This document shows positions 62,660 to 64,000 of a DNA stretch of 64,000 nt, one piece after another. The notes beneath the pieces are model-generated. The model saw only the letters and a list, made by a program, of their open reading frames with translations, was not told the origin of the DNA and did not search any database. Location: NCBI GenBank assembly GCA_037974665.1, contig CM075765.1:18923648-18987647 (forward strand), given 5' to 3'. Position 1 is the stretch's first letter. Each line of letters starts with the position of its first letter. The translations under genes were made by a program, and so were the position numbers. Source of the DNA: Ehretia macrophylla. Its lineage: Eukaryota > Streptophyta > Magnoliopsida > Boraginales > Ehretiaceae.

Positions 62660-63090
62660 GAATACCATAATTCATATATTGCTGAAAATATTGGTTAATT
62701 ATCCTATTATCATGTTTTGCGACTATCATTATTGGGCAAAGTGAGTTATCTAGCCAAGAACATCTTGTTAACAGTACTAGAAATCAAATCACTTCACAAG
62801 CTCAAACTATCCAATTCCTCGTCAGCAACCACAAAAACCAATAAAAATTGACAAACCTCATCAGCAACCTCAAAAACCAATAAAAATTGACCTCTAGAAA
62901 GATCATAAACTCATATATAGCTACACATATTGCTTAATTCTTATGTTACCATGGTTTTCTATTTATCATTACTATGCAAATTCAGCTATCAAACAAAGAT
63001 CATCTTGTTCACAAAATATTAGAAATAAAAGCACTTTCATAAGCTCAAACTATCCAAGGCGTCATCAGCAACCTCAAAAACCAATTGAAT
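62660..63090 (+). repeat. Diverged ~240-bp tandem duplication with nested 36-bp repeat
   Basis: Copy 1 (about 62660-62850) and copy 2 (about 62905-63090) share CATCTTGTT(A/C)ACA, AAGCTCAAACTATCCAA and TCAGCAACC(A/T)CAAAAACCAA. In copy 1 the block CAGCAACC(A/T)CAAAAACCAAT(AAAAATTGAC) is itself doubled (62823-62890). Confidence 0.7.
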
Positions 63091-63589
63091 TAACAGCTAA
63101 ACTATTTCGTACACTCATATCGATTATCAAAAATAGAAAAAAAAATAGCATAAAAACCCAAGGATAGCAATACAATCTGTGAAAACTTAAAATAAGTAAT
63201 TAAGTCGAGTAAATCAATCTTGAAATGCATCGATTTGAAAGAAATAAAAAATAAAAAAGAAAAAAAAAGAGATAGATCGGTGTCCATTTAATTTGAGATG
63301 GACAAAAGGTAGAAAGTAGAGAAGCTAGACTTAAATTCAGGTACTGCCGACGAGAAAGAAAAAAACAAAATTTATAAATTAAAAAAAAAAAGAAGAAAAA
63401 GAGCTAAATAGAAACAAAGATAAAGAGAACTCACCAGTGAGAGGAAAATTATGAAGAAGAAACAAAGAGATATAGAGAGCGCTAAGAGATAAATATTTTT
63501 GGAGAAGCTTGTATGAAGAGAGTGAAAGAAACAAATAGAATTACTGAGAAGCTTTGAGTAAAATATGTGATGTGAAGAGAGCGTTGAGA

Positions 63590-63865
63590 GATTTGAGAAA
63601 TAAACGAGTGTATTTTGGGCATACAAAAGATTGTACAAAACTGTTAACACATGGTACAATCATGTTTATGCATTGATTAGTTACAAATATTTTCAATTGA
63701 ACAATTTTGTCCAAGGGTGTCATGGTCATACAATATGAAAAGTACAACAATGGTAACACATGGTATAATTCTCTTAATGCATCTACAACCTACAAATATC
63801 CATAACTTGACCACTTTGTCCCTTTATATTCTTTTATGTTATAATAGAGATAGATTACCTTTGGC
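63590..63865 (-). repeat. Copy A of the repeat at 45250-45660
   Basis: Read from 63865 on the minus strand: TCTCTATTATAACATAAAAG, AATATAAAGGGACAAAGTGG, then TTGTACCATGTGTTAAC and a CT-rich stretch. It has the same layout as copy B near 45640. It also contains an internal duplication of (A/T)ACCATGTGTTA. Confidence 0.35.
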
Positions 63866-63876
63866 AAAAAAAAAAA

Positions 63877-63915
<39 letters not shown>

Positions 63916-64000
63916 CATATTTCGATTGAGCTCTTTGTCATAAAAATAAAAAAATAAAAAGAAATCCGTACGTTGGGAAGTGTAATTAGATACTATCAAT

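Larger units (their letters stand above)
61541..64000. other. Non-coding right end of the window
   Basis: No gene recognised. GT-AG-like signals and CT-rich stretches on the minus strand near 63430-63600 resemble an untranslated first exon. A diverged duplication (62660-63090), a repeat end (63590-63865) and an (AT)n run (63875-63912) are present. Confidence 0.45.

Noticed and set aside
1..64000. tRNA, rRNA, CRISPR arrays or organelle DNA insertions
   Set aside because: None were seen on reading both strands; the only tRNA-like match is the copia primer-binding site.

Overview
The window is nuclear DNA of a dicot plant. It is strongly AT-rich, its genes have short GT-AG introns, and its protein families are typical of angiosperms (Rab5/RABF2, peroxisomal polyamine oxidase, OXS3-like, LURP1-like, plastid homoserine kinase). 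Ty1/copia elements and small foldback elements fill the space between genes. No species can be named from the sequence alone.

Layout: (1) 1-522 is the 3' end of a peroxisomal acyl-activating enzyme ending in the targeting tripeptide SRL. (2) 0.5-10.3 kb is intergenic, with foldback and tandem repeats. (3) 10.3-15.8 kb (-) is a complete seven-exon Rab5-class GTPase. (4) 16.6-17.8 kb is a large hairpin element bracketed by a ~172-bp direct repeat. (5) 18.2-23.3 kb (-) is a complete ten-exon polyamine oxidase (PAO2/3/4 class, PTS1 SRM) with a GC-AG intron, upstream ORFs in its leader and a small hAT-like insertion with 8-bp target duplication in intron 1. (6) 23.6-28.7 kb is AT-rich intergenic DNA. 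(7) 28.7-31.0 kb (-) is a 5'-truncated, stop-ridden Ty1/copia element, followed by a LINE-like tail and a solo LTR at 31.7-32.1 kb. (8) 34.0-34.8 kb is a TIR element. (9) 36.3-37.4 kb (-) is an intact two-exon OXS3-like gene. (10) 40.4-41.4 kb (+) is a broken LURP-one-related gene. (11) 42.0-43.2 kb (-) is a homoserine kinase reading frame with two premature stops. (12) 46.0-61.5 kb is a nested pair: an older minus-strand Ty1/copia element (target duplication CATTA) whose 3' LTR was hit by a younger full-length plus-strand Ty1/copia element with unusually long ~1.95-kb LTRs (target duplication TACCT). (13) 61.5-64.0 kb is non-coding, with diverged duplications.

Functionally, two of the genes at the left (the acyl-activating enzyme and the polyamine oxidase) carry C-terminal peroxisomal signals, but the genes are unrelated in pathway and there is no operon-like organisation. 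The right half is dominated by decayed copies and transposons. No new multi-gene system is visible. The points most worth checking are the polyamine oxidase leader uORFs, its GC-AG intron, the hairpin with long flanking repeats, the doubly interrupted homoserine kinase and the datable nested retroelements.
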